DNA from: Willaertia magna
Taxonomy: Eukaryota > Heterolobosea > Eutetramitea > Acrasida > Naegleriidae
Reading direction: 5' to 3'
DNA length: 36,903 nucleotides
Assembly: GCA_902984215.1 (NCBI GenBank)
Contig: CADWAF010001233.1
Span: 1 to 36,903 of the forward strand
Positions 1 to 8,281 of this stretch are shown here, piece by piece. The first letter of the stretch is position 1. Each line of letters starts with the position of its first letter. A program made the position numbers and the translations under genes. The notes under the pieces are model-generated. The model did not search any database, was not told the DNA's origin, and saw only the letters and a program-made list of their open reading frames with translations.

Positions 1-866
1 ATAATAATCATAGTACCACTAATAGTAGCAGCAATCATAGTAACCTTGTACCACCATTGTCATTGAATAAGATTGAATCCTCTAATCCTCATATTCACCC
101 AATGCCAACAAACTCTATACCACCCATTGAACCAAAAGATAATCATTCTAGTCCATATATACTTCCACCTTTGACTTCAATGGAACATTACAGTTCCCCA
201 CCACTTCCTGCATATCCTCCATCATATTATCATTATTCTCCAAGATATACAGAACAATATCAATACCCACCACCACATCCAAGTTATTATCCTCCACCAA
301 TGAATACCCCACCTACTATGCCAGTGAAGAAGGAAAGTATGGAACCTCCAATGTTACCTCCACCAAGTTATTTAATGTCTTCAATGGATTATTACCCTCC
401 TCATCCACATGCATATAACTATCCTGCACCTTATCGCCATGATCAATATTCTTATCCTGCACCATATCATCCACCTTATGGATACTCACATCCAACACAT
501 CCTTATAATTATTCTTTACCACCTGTTAATGCGCCACCAAGATATCCATACGATATAATTGAACAAGAAGAATATAAACCAAATACTCAATTACTACCTT
601 CTGCATCTTACTTATTAAATAATATACCCGCACCACCAAAACCTGTTTATCAACCAAAGGAAACTGTCCAAGTAAGATTGGCACCAGAAGTTGAGCCAGA
701 AGGTTTTAATGTACTTAAGAGAACTAGAAATGATGTCGTTGAAAATAGATTCGTAGAACCTCTCAATAAGAAGACACAACTCGCTTGTAATTCTAACTTG
801 TATTTAGAAACAAAGCCTGTACATCCTACTGTTAACAATCAAAGACAAATACTCACACAACTATAA
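1..866 (+). CDS. PPxY-rich Pro/Tyr/Asn protein, copy A (5' truncated by window edge)
   Basis: This is the C-terminal part of the protein encoded completely at 35454-36686. The frame is open from base 3 and ends at TAA 864-866. The visible protein is low complexity, with long Pro/Tyr/His stretches, no recognisable folded domain and no membrane segment. It holds three PPxY motifs (PPSY twice, PPRY once), the usual ligand of WW domains; a WW-binding adaptor role is inference only. The sequence is identical, base for base, to 35821-36686, so this may be the same locus read twice and not a separate gene. An ATG-like start near 57 is only a TTG and is not the real start. Confidence 0.75.
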   Translation, partial: NNHSTTNSSSNHSNLVPPLSLNKIESSNPHIHPMPTNSIPPIEPKDNHSSPYILPPLTSMEHYSSPPLPAYPPSYYHYSPRYTEQYQYPPPHPSYYPPPMNTPPTMPVKKESMEPPMLPPPSYLMSSMDYYPPHPHAYNYPAPYRHDQYSYPAPYHPPYGYSHPTHPYNYSLPPVNAPPRYPYDIIEQEEYKPNTQLLPSASYLLNNIPAPPKPVYQPKETVQVRLAPEVEPEGFNVLKRTRNDVVENRFVEPLNKKTQLACNSNLYLETKPVHPTVNNQRQILTQL

Positions 867-1083
867 AAATAAATAAAATCAATAAAAATGTCACATACAA
901 TCAAATAATTTATCTGCTTATTGTCATCTTACAAGAAGATAAATAGTGAGGAATTCACATCCAGCATTTCATTTTCAAAAAAAATGAGATTTCTAATATT
1001 TGCATCTTCTCTGTATTTATTCTTGGCTGCTTCTGCAGGTGTGCTATTGTCGTAAGTAAGCTTAATAAATAAAAGATCAAAAA
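1..1083. repeat. Left terminal direct repeat, identical to 35821-36903
   Basis: Compared line by line, bases 1-1083 equal 35821-36903 with no mismatch, in coding and non-coding parts. The offset is 35820 bp. The repeat covers the 3' part of the PPxY gene, the 117-bp spacer, the signal-peptide exon and the start of its intron. Confidence 0.95.
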
Positions 1084-1583
1084 ACTAATACTTGAATAAA
1101 AGTTGGATGTTTATTGCAAATGACGATCCATGGCTTATAGATAGTCACTCTAATAAAGAATTATTATTCGGAAATCAAAATATAACATTTGATGAATATT
1201 TCAATTCATTACAAAGCAATTTGACAACAGTTTCACCAAGTGAATCTGTGAAATCAATTTTAAGATTACATTATCAATTTACTTCAATGTTACTATTCCT
1301 AACATCTATTTTATTATTATTTGTAGTTTTTCTTGCCGCAAGAAATCGTATCATCACTTTATCCACTCATATAATGTTCGGAATTTGGTTAATAACATTT
1401 GCTTATTTAATGAAACCATATGCAAGAACATCTATCCATACTAAATTATTTATGATTGTTCTTATAAGTAATATCATTGGAACAGTTATGTATATCCTAC
1501 ATTTAGTTCAACGTAAGAAGAAACAAGTTGTTGCAACACCATCATCAGCCTTAAAAACAAGTTCAAATAAAAAAAATGACTGA
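984..1583 (+). CDS. Signal-peptide, three-TM membrane protein with C-terminal KKxx (spliced)
   Basis: Exon 1 is 984-1051 and exon 2 is 1103-1583, giving about 182 aa. The ATG follows an A-run. Exon 1 encodes a hydrophobic signal sequence (MRFLIFASSLYLFLAASAG). The 51-nt intron has donor GTAAGT, branch-like ACTAATA at 1084-1090 and acceptor AAAG; a Ser codon is split across it. Exon 2 gives a lumenal segment with two NxT-type glycosylation sites (NIT, NLT), then three hydrophobic helices and a lysine-rich tail ending KKND, which fits the dilysine ER-retrieval signal. The topology and ER location are inferred from these signals. I do not recognise the family. Its last 8 bp overlap the next gene's start. 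Confidence 0.75.
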
Positions 1584-2517
1584 ACATATTAAGGGAAGTC
1601 ATTCATCTAATTTTTCTTGTGAATGTGTTGCTTCTTTTAACAGTCAACAGCAACAACAATTAAATACTTGTTTTTCAATAAAATTTAGTAAAGGAAATGG
1701 AAATTATTGTATGACAGCTAATGGAGATAAAACAATTAAATTATTTAATCCATTTAAATCATTTCTTTTATTAAAAGAATATAAAGGACATGGATATGAA
1801 GTGAATGACATTGATATCTCTAATGATAATAATAGTTTTATAAGTGGAAGTACAGATAAACAAATTTATTTATGGGACATTAGTACAGGTGAAATTAAAA
1901 GAAGATTTAAAGAACATAAAGGAAAAGTAAATGTTGTAAAATTACAAAATGATATTTTAATTTCTGGTTCTTCAGATAGAACTGTTAAACTTTTTGATTT
2001 AAAATCAAATAACATTAAATCAATTCAAACATTAACAGATGCAACAGATTCTATTACAACATTAACATGTACTAATTATGAGATATTAACTGGAAGTGTA
2101 GATGGTTCAATAAGAATATATGATATTAGAATGGGTAAATTAAAAACAGATCCATTCTATTCAAGTATTGGTCACATTTCATTAACAAATGATAATAAAT
2201 GTTATTCTGTTACATGTTTAGATTCTACAATAAAATTGATAGAAAAAGATACTGGTAAAGTTTTACAAATTTATAAAGGACATTTAAATGAAAATTATCA
2301 ATTAAAACATTGTTTTACAAAGAATGATAATTATTTATTAATTGGTTCAGAAAATAATTTAATTTATTATTTTAATACAATGACAGGTGAAGGTAATACT
2401 TTCACAAATAATAATATTGTTAATTGTATAGATGTGCATCCAAAAGATAATTATTTTGTAGTTGGAACTCTAGAGGGAAAGTTAGAACTATTATCGTATA
2501 ATGATGGAGCCAAATAA
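1576..2517 (+). CDS. WDR83: WD40 protein, WDR83/MORG1 homologue
   Basis: The 313-aa protein is a single WD40 propeller of about seven repeats, the length of human WDR83 (about 315 aa). It follows that family along its whole length, with family-like segments such as GNYCMTANGDKTIKLFNP, GHGYEV, EILTGSVDGSIRIYDIRMG and LDSTIKLIEKDTGK. In animals WDR83 is a MAPK-module scaffold and also associates with spliceosomal complexes. The ATG has an A-run in front and lies 8 bp inside the preceding CDS. The next in-frame ATG falls inside the first WD repeat, so the upstream start is preferred. No intron is seen. Confidence 0.85.
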   Translation: MTEHIKGSHSSNFSCECVASFNSQQQQQLNTCFSIKFSKGNGNYCMTANGDKTIKLFNPFKSFLLLKEYKGHGYEVNDIDISNDNNSFISGSTDKQIYLWDISTGEIKRRFKEHKGKVNVVKLQNDILISGSSDRTVKLFDLKSNNIKSIQTLTDATDSITTLTCTNYEILTGSVDGSIRIYDIRMGKLKTDPFYSSIGHISLTNDNKCYSVTCLDSTIKLIEKDTGKVLQIYKGHLNENYQLKHCFTKNDNYLLIGSENNLIYYFNTMTGEGNTFTNNNIVNCIDVHPKDNYFVVGTLEGKLELLSYNDGAK

Positions 2518-2616
2518 TAACACACTTGACTTTTCTAGATAACTTATCTCCTTTTTACATATGTACTTTCAATTTGTCAATTGTTATTATGATAGTGAAG
2601 TTTTAAATTAAAAAAA

Positions 2617-3459
2617 ATGAAATTTGAAAGGGGTGATATTCTATCAATTCAAATAATGAATGCTAAAGAATTAATTTCAGCAGATTTAAATGGATTATCA
2701 GATCCTTATATTCAAGTAATTAGTCCAATAGATAATAATAAATTAATATATAAAACTCAAATCATTAATAAAACATTAAATCCAGAATGGTATGAAACAT
2801 TTCATTATGAAATTGAAAAGGATATTTTATATTCTATGAAATTTAAATTTAATGTGTTTGACCATGATAAATTCTCAAAAGATGATTCTTTAGGAGAATG
2901 TGAACTTTTAATTGATGATAATTCACAATGTGATGTTTGGTATGAAAAGGAATTAGTTTTAGAGAAAGTAGAGAAGGGAAGATTAAATATTTGTTATTCT
3001 ATTCATAAAGCAAAATCATCTGGATTGTTATCATCATCTAAACAAAATCAATCTGATTTATTTAATAATGATGTAATTACTATAAAAGTGTTGAGTGCTG
3101 AGAATTTAATGGCAGCTGACAAGAATGGTTTATCTGATCCTTATGTTCAAATAATTACTTCAATTGATAATTTTAAAGTTCATTCAACATCTATAATACA
3201 AAATAATTTAAATCCAATTTGGAATAACGAATCTTTTCCATTTATGATAATATCACCAAGTTCATTTGTTGAATTTAAATTAAAAGTGATGGATAAAGAT
3301 GAATTTTTAAATGATGATTTTTTAGGTGAATTTAATTTAAGAATTGATAAAAAGAAATATGATAAATATAATAAAGATTATACAATTAATTTAATTTTAG
3401 ATAAAGCTACAAGTGGAAAGCTTACTATTCAACTAAGAATTGAAAAGTTATTAAAATAA
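2617..3459 (+). CDS. Double C2-domain protein
   Basis: The 280-aa protein is two C2 domains, at about residues 5-125 and 150-278, joined by a short Ser/Lys/Gln linker. Both carry the full set of calcium-binding aspartates. In the first these are D23 and D29 (ADLNGLSDPY) and D83, D85 and D91 (FDHDKFSKDD). The second has ADKNGLSDPY and MDKDEFLNDD. Calcium-dependent phospholipid binding is therefore expected. There is no signal peptide, membrane anchor or catalytic domain, so it is probably a soluble membrane-recruited adaptor. The start is an ATG after seven or more A. Its stop codon abuts the stop codon of the opposite-strand Rab gene with no base between. Confidence 0.88.
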   Translation: MKFERGDILSIQIMNAKELISADLNGLSDPYIQVISPIDNNKLIYKTQIINKTLNPEWYETFHYEIEKDILYSMKFKFNVFDHDKFSKDDSLGECELLIDDNSQCDVWYEKELVLEKVEKGRLNICYSIHKAKSSGLLSSSKQNQSDLFNNDVITIKVLSAENLMAADKNGLSDPYVQIITSIDNFKVHSTSIIQNNLNPIWNNESFPFMIISPSSFVEFKLKVMDKDEFLNDDFLGEFNLRIDKKKYDKYNKDYTINLILDKATSGKLTIQLRIEKLLK

Positions 3460-4231
3460 TTATTTACAACACGTTGATGATGATTGATTATTGTTATTAT
3501 TATTTGATAAATGTTGACTTGTTGTTTTGTTATTATTCTCTTCATTTAATAAATTATTTGATAAGGATTGATTATTGTTATTTAATTGATTCTCTACAAT
3601 GTAATCAATCATTGTTTCAAATGCCAATTTAACATTATTTGAATTTTTAGCACTAGTTTCAATAAAATTAATAAAATGAAATCTTTTTACAATTCTTTTA
3701 ATTTCTTCATCTGTTATTATTTTTTTATCATTTATTAAATCTGATTTATTTCCAATTAATAAAATTGGTACTTTTTCATCTAAATCTTTAATTTCTTCTG
3801 TCCATTTAGAAATATTTAAAAAACTTTGTAAATTTGTTAAATCAAATACTAAAATAATTCCATTAGAACATCTAAAGAATGGTGTTACAATGGAATGATA
3901 ACTTTCTTGTCCAGCTCTTTTAAATTTAATAATTATTTATAATTAATATTTACTTACGTATCCCTATATATTATTTATAAATTTAATAAATTATTTAAAT
4001 AACTTACCATAATTGAGCTTTTACAATTCTTCCATCATTTAATTTTTTTGAAGTAATTTTAAAATCTACTCCAATTGTAGAGGTGTGAGTGTGATAAAAT
4101 TCATTTTCTGTGTATTGTAATAATAAACATGATTTTCCAACACCACTATCTCCTACAATTACAATTTTTAATAAAATATTGTTTTTTGAATCACCATGAT
4201 TGTTGGCGCTTGATTGATGAGTTATTGTCAT
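3460..4231 (-). CDS. Rab-family small GTPase with a 6-nt microexon (three exons)
   Basis: Exons on the minus strand are 4231-4008, 3958-3963 (6 nt) and 3916-3460, giving 228 aa. The introns are 44 and 41 nt, both with GTAAGT donors. Motifs are the P-loop GDSGVGKS, switch I Thr in STIGVDFK, WDTAGQE split over all three exons, GNKSDL and ETSAK. The Asn/Gln/Ser-rich tail ends TCCK, whose paired Cys suggest geranylgeranylation. Skipping the microexon would turn the Trp codon into TGA, so the three-exon model is required for a functional switch II. Rab GTPases direct vesicle traffic; the exact Rab class was not determined. Confidence 0.9.
3958..3963 (-). other. 6-nt microexon (GGATAC) of the Rab gene
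   Basis: On the minus strand the sequence reads TATATAG, then GGATAC, then GTAAGT. The six bases supply the last base of Trp, all of Asp and two bases of Thr in WDTAGQE. Both flanking introns are AT-rich with canonical GT-AG ends. Confidence 0.88.
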
Positions 4232-4451
4232 TTTTTTTTAATTGTTTTAAGAAAATATCTAAAAGTTTGTTGTAAAAATCCTTTCCATGTCTAAAATAGA
4301 CGTATTTTTTTACATTTCATTAGAAAATATAAATGTATTCCTAAAAGATATTGTCAATCATTAAAATTTTTAATTTGAAGATTTTTTAGGTTGTAAAATC
4401 CTGTAGTTATTTTCCAGTAATTATTGTAATGTTAATTTGAAAATAAAAAAA

Positions 4452-5939
4452 ATGAAACGAAATTTAGATGGTAAAGAAATAAATAATAATTTAATAACTA
4501 CAAAACAAATAAAAATTGACAATAAAATGTCAACAATAAATAATAAACTTTATGGATGTGGTTCTAATTCTAGTTATGTTTTTCCAGGAATTCAAAAAAC
4601 AAATCAAATTTTAGCTCCAATTCCATTTTCTCTTCCTGGAAATAATAACAATGGAAATTCAACAACAATGAATAATTTATTTAGTTCATCTTCATCATTA
4701 TTTACCACTACTACTACCACTACACAGTCAAGTAGTTTATTTACTGCCAATAATAGTAATAACAATACTAATGAAGGGTTATCATGTAATCAAATTAAAA
4801 AAGTAATTTGTGGAAATGCATTCCTTTTTATTTTATTTGAAACTGGTCAATTATTCGTAAGTGGAGATATTTCTTTAAATTTAGTGGAATTAGGATTGTC
4901 ACAAAATAGAAATGATTTAAATAAAGGGTGTTGGAATGAAATAAATTTAAATAAATTAAAAGAAGACGATGATGAAGTATTAGATATTGTTTGTGGTACA
5001 AGTCATACTTTATTATTAACAAAAAAGAATAAATTATTTGGTTGTGGTAAGAATGAAAAACAACAGTTAAGTGGATTAATTGAAGAGATAGAATCATTAG
5101 ATGGATTTAAAAGGATTGATTATAAGAAATTAAATAAAGAATGTGATGATATTACTGTAACAAATATTTATTCAAAATATAATACATCAGTAATTAAAGT
5201 AATTGAAAATGGTAAAGAAGAATGTTATGTTAGTGGTGATGTAGATAGTTTTGGTCTTTGTCAAGAAAGAGTTAATATGTATTACAAAGATTATAAATCA
5301 TTTACAAAATTAAATGAATCATTTAATATAGAATTAATTGCAATTGGAAGTGGACATTCTTTTATTTTAACAAAAGAACAATATCTTTATGGATGTGGAA
5401 ATAATTTTAGTGGTGAATTAGGTTTAGGTGATTGTCAAAATAGAAAAACTTTTTGTAAAGTTGAAAATATTAGAAAAATAGGTAAAATTATAAAGATTGA
5501 ATGTGGTAGTAGTTATACATGTATTTTAAATAGATATAATGAATTATATGTTTGTGGATCAAATATGAATGGTGAAATTGGTTTAGGCTTTTTTGAAAAG
5601 GGACCAGTTAAAACATTTGTTAGATCAACAATTAGTACTTATCCAATAAGAGATGTATCTTGTAGTTATGGTCATACAATGGTTGTGACAAAACATAATG
5701 AAGTTTATGGTACAGGTAGTAATTACAGTGGGAAAGTTGGTGTTAATTATATTACTTATTCTTTACAAGCATTTACAAAATGTTATTTAACTAATACTGT
5801 TCCAATTAATCATGTTGTATGTGGAGGTGATTTTACATTACTTTATTATAAAGAATTTGAAGATGGCAGAGAAGAGATTGCTTTTAAAGAAAAACTTGTA
5901 AATCAAATAACATTTCAAGATATAAATTTTGAATGGTAA
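4452..5939 (+). CDS. RCC1-repeat protein
   Basis: The protein is 495 aa from the ATG at 4452, which follows an A-run; an in-frame TTG 15 bp upstream is rejected. A basic N-terminus and a Ser/Thr/Asn-rich stretch (about residues 55-115) are followed by RCC1-type blades. Each blade has the family's repeating pattern of CGxxHT or GSGHS, then LL-T, then YGCGxNxxGELGLG. The clearest blades are at about residues 180-205, 295-330, 350-380 and 405-430. RCC1 itself is a Ran exchange factor, but many RCC1-fold proteins act elsewhere, so substrate and partner are not assigned. There is no extra domain. It is convergent with TDP1, 51 bp away. Confidence 0.82.
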   Translation: MKRNLDGKEINNNLITTKQIKIDNKMSTINNKLYGCGSNSSYVFPGIQKTNQILAPIPFSLPGNNNNGNSTTMNNLFSSSSSLFTTTTTTTQSSSLFTANNSNNNTNEGLSCNQIKKVICGNAFLFILFETGQLFVSGDISLNLVELGLSQNRNDLNKGCWNEINLNKLKEDDDEVLDIVCGTSHTLLLTKKNKLFGCGKNEKQQLSGLIEEIESLDGFKRIDYKKLNKECDDITVTNIYSKYNTSVIKVIENGKEECYVSGDVDSFGLCQERVNMYYKDYKSFTKLNESFNIELIAIGSGHSFILTKEQYLYGCGNNFSGELGLGDCQNRKTFCKVENIRKIGKIIKIECGSSYTCILNRYNELYVCGSNMNGEIGLGFFEKGPVKTFVRSTISTYPIRDVSCSYGHTMVVTKHNEVYGTGSNYSGKVGVNYITYSLQAFTKCYLTNTVPINHVVCGGDFTLLYYKEFEDGREEIAFKEKLVNQITFQDINFEW

Positions 5940-5990
5940 CAAATAAAATTAACTATATTAATAACAAGCTATCTAATTAAAGATGGCAAG

Positions 5991-7430
5991 TTAGTTGTCT
6001 TGAACATTTTCTAAAATAAAAGGTTCATCAGACTTAAAATCATACCTAGTTGGGGGAATGGTAAAGGGAATTAATCCACAAGCACTCTCTAAAACACTAT
6101 TATCAATTACATCCTTTTCTATTTTAATATTACTTTTCACTTTCATACAAATAGATAATTCATAATTTGAAATAAATATTTGTGTATCATTCTTTTGTAA
6201 TTTACCTAAAGCTGCTTGACTTAGATTATGACTTCCAGTACAAATCCAACCATAAATACTATTCTCTTCTTTATCTAATCCAACATGTAAAGCTATCTTA
6301 GAGTGTGACAAATGGTTTGATTGAGTAGGTTCATATAAACTCATACATTGCTTAGGGAATGTTTTTGTTTGATAACTTTTACTTCTAAAATGTATCATTC
6401 CACCTGCCCTTAAACCAAAATGTGAATTATTTACACATTGTAATGTTGGAAATATAATATGAAATAAATCACCATTGTTAATTGTTTTTGTATAAAAACT
6501 AGTTAATAATTCTTTAATCCAATCAGTATTCATTGTTCCTAAACTTGACATTTGATAGTAAACAGGAAATGATTTTAAATTTGTTAATTTATCAAACTCT
6601 AATTGTTTTAATGCTTCTTTTATAGCACCATGTCCATATTTCTTTATATCTTTATGATAACCAGGTACAGAAGCAATCAACACTGCATTAGCATTACTAA
6701 AATCATATCTCATTAAAAACTTATGAGGTAAATTACAAGTTAAATGTCCCCAAAATTCAAATAATGAATTTTCAAATAATTTACCAAATTTTGTATTATT
6801 ATTATTATTTCCTTTTAAAGGAAAATCCTGAATCCAAATGGTCTGTTTAAAATTCTCCCAATCAAAATTTGTTAAATTTGCAGAAGTTACAACAACTCTT
6901 AAATAACCTTCAAATTCAATAAGAAATAATTTTGCATGCATATTAGAATATTGATTTAATAAAGGAGGATGACAAATACAAAAAGGTGATTTACCAATTT
7001 GTAAAATTGTTCTACCTTGTTTTTCTTCAGTTTTACTCCAATGTTTAGAAATTGTTATTGGAATACATTTAGTTTTGAAAGGAATAATTGTTTGAAGAAA
7101 TTCAAAATCTAAACAAAAGGAAGAAAGAAATATACTTTTAGCTTTGGAAGGTTCTAATATTTGAGTTAAAGTTAGGAAATGATTGGAATCTAATTCATTT
7201 TCTAATTTGTTATAGTAAATATGTTCTCCGTTAAAAGAACAAGTACTAATAGTGGTGGTATTAATGGTTGAATTGGTAGTTTTTGATTTATTAATTGTAT
7301 TATTAGTTACTTTGTTAAGGGTTAAAATATCTTCTTCTTCTTCGTCATCACTTATTACAATAATTTTTCTTTTCTTTGTTTCTTCTTCGTTCTTCTTGTT
7401 GCTGCTTCCCTTTTCTTCTTTTCGTTTCAT
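5991..7430 (-). CDS. TDP1: Tyrosyl-DNA phosphodiesterase 1
   Basis: The 479-aa intronless protein has both HKN active-site halves of TDP1. The first is H165, K167 and N185 (MHAKLFLIEF, then VTSANL). The second is H376, K378 and N402 (SHSKIALH, then TGSHNLS). The family enzyme removes stalled topoisomerase I peptides and other adducts from DNA 3' ends. The N-terminal 60 residues are basic then acidic and probably disordered, with KRK clusters that could serve as a nuclear signal. It is shorter than the human protein (608 aa), mainly at the N-terminus. The start is an ATG preceded by an A-rich leader. Confidence 0.92.
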   Translation of the reverse strand: MKRKEEKGSSNKKNEEETKKRKIIVISDDEEEEDILTLNKVTNNTINKSKTTNSTINTTTISTCSFNGEHIYYNKLENELDSNHFLTLTQILEPSKAKSIFLSSFCLDFEFLQTIIPFKTKCIPITISKHWSKTEEKQGRTILQIGKSPFCICHPPLLNQYSNMHAKLFLIEFEGYLRVVVTSANLTNFDWENFKQTIWIQDFPLKGNNNNNTKFGKLFENSLFEFWGHLTCNLPHKFLMRYDFSNANAVLIASVPGYHKDIKKYGHGAIKEALKQLEFDKLTNLKSFPVYYQMSSLGTMNTDWIKELLTSFYTKTINNGDLFHIIFPTLQCVNNSHFGLRAGGMIHFRSKSYQTKTFPKQCMSLYEPTQSNHLSHSKIALHVGLDKEENSIYGWICTGSHNLSQAALGKLQKNDTQIFISNYELSICMKVKSNIKIEKDVIDNSVLESACGLIPFTIPPTRYDFKSDEPFILENVQDN

Positions 7431-7635
7431 TTTTATTGTTTGTAACTGTTATGCTTACAAAATATTACATATAACCAAGTATAATATAATATTATTTAAT
7501 AATATTGAAAATTGTGTTTAAGCATTGAATTGCCACTGTTTAAAATTATTATGTTTGTTGATCCTGTTGAAACGAAATCTACTGTACTGAATTGACACAT
7601 TCAACAAATCAACAATAGGAGTTGAAAAAAATAGA

Positions 7636-8202
7636 ATGAAGAAAAATTCAAAGAAAAACAATGTAATAGAGAAAGATGCTGAAGAGAAAACAACAAAAGT
7701 TTGTCCTTTATGTAGAATTATTCATAAAACCTGTTTAACTATTAAATGTGGAACAGGAGAGAAATTCCTTGAATTAGGATTACCTGAACCTTGGGTTGTA
7801 AGAGGAAATAAAGAACTTTGTCAATTGTTTAAACAACACAAAGGAGATCCATCATTAAGAAAACAATTTAAAGTAATAATTGAAGAAAGAATGAAAGAAA
7901 TGTATGAACTGTGTTTAATATTAAAGAAGAATGAGAGTCCACCAACTTTCCGCAAAATCTATTTTCATATTTTGGATGAATTTTATGATGATCTAATTAG
8001 TGAAGTTAAAATCATGGAAAAATTTGAAGAGATAGAGGAACAAGAACCACTAAAATTATTTCCAAACAAGAAGGCTAAAGTAAATCTTCTTGAACTGTTG
8101 GATAGAGAACTTCCTTCAAATGTAAATATAGATCCAAACCTAACAAAAAAAAGAAAACTTTTAGAGGAAAATAATGCAGAATTGCAAGACAATTTAACTT
8201 AA
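7636..8202 (+). CDS. Hypothetical 188-aa protein with CPLC motif
   Basis: This gene is not recognised. It starts at an ATG in the leader AATAGA, between divergent TDP1 (205 bp upstream) and same-strand CTR9 (79 bp downstream). After a Lys-rich head there is CPLC at about residue 23, further Cys at about 33, 39 and 62, then a charged, mostly helical body with many Glu/Lys and a Lys-rich segment (KKRK) near the C-terminus. The CxxC pair might bind zinc but no full known finger pattern is visible. No signal peptide or membrane segment is seen. The open frame and A/T-rich codon use match neighbouring genes, so it is probably real. Confidence 0.65.
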   Translation: MKKNSKKNNVIEKDAEEKTTKVCPLCRIIHKTCLTIKCGTGEKFLELGLPEPWVVRGNKELCQLFKQHKGDPSLRKQFKVIIEERMKEMYELCLILKKNESPPTFRKIYFHILDEFYDDLISEVKIMEKFEEIEEQEPLKLFPNKKAKVNLLELLDRELPSNVNIDPNLTKKRKLLEENNAELQDNLT

Positions 8203-8281
8203 TCTCTCTGACTTAATTGAGTGACATAAAATTATTTGAATCCAGCAGTTGTGGAAAGACAAAAAAAAATTAAATAAAAAA

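Noticed and set aside
1103..1583. TMEM18 identity for the three-TM membrane protein
   Set aside because: A loose resemblance in helix order only; the signal peptide and lumenal region do not fit and no diagnostic motif was seen.
7252..7521. Hydrophobic plus-strand frame over the TDP1 start
   Set aside because: Antisense shadow of the acidic/basic TDP1 N-terminus; starts with no A-run context inside another CDS.
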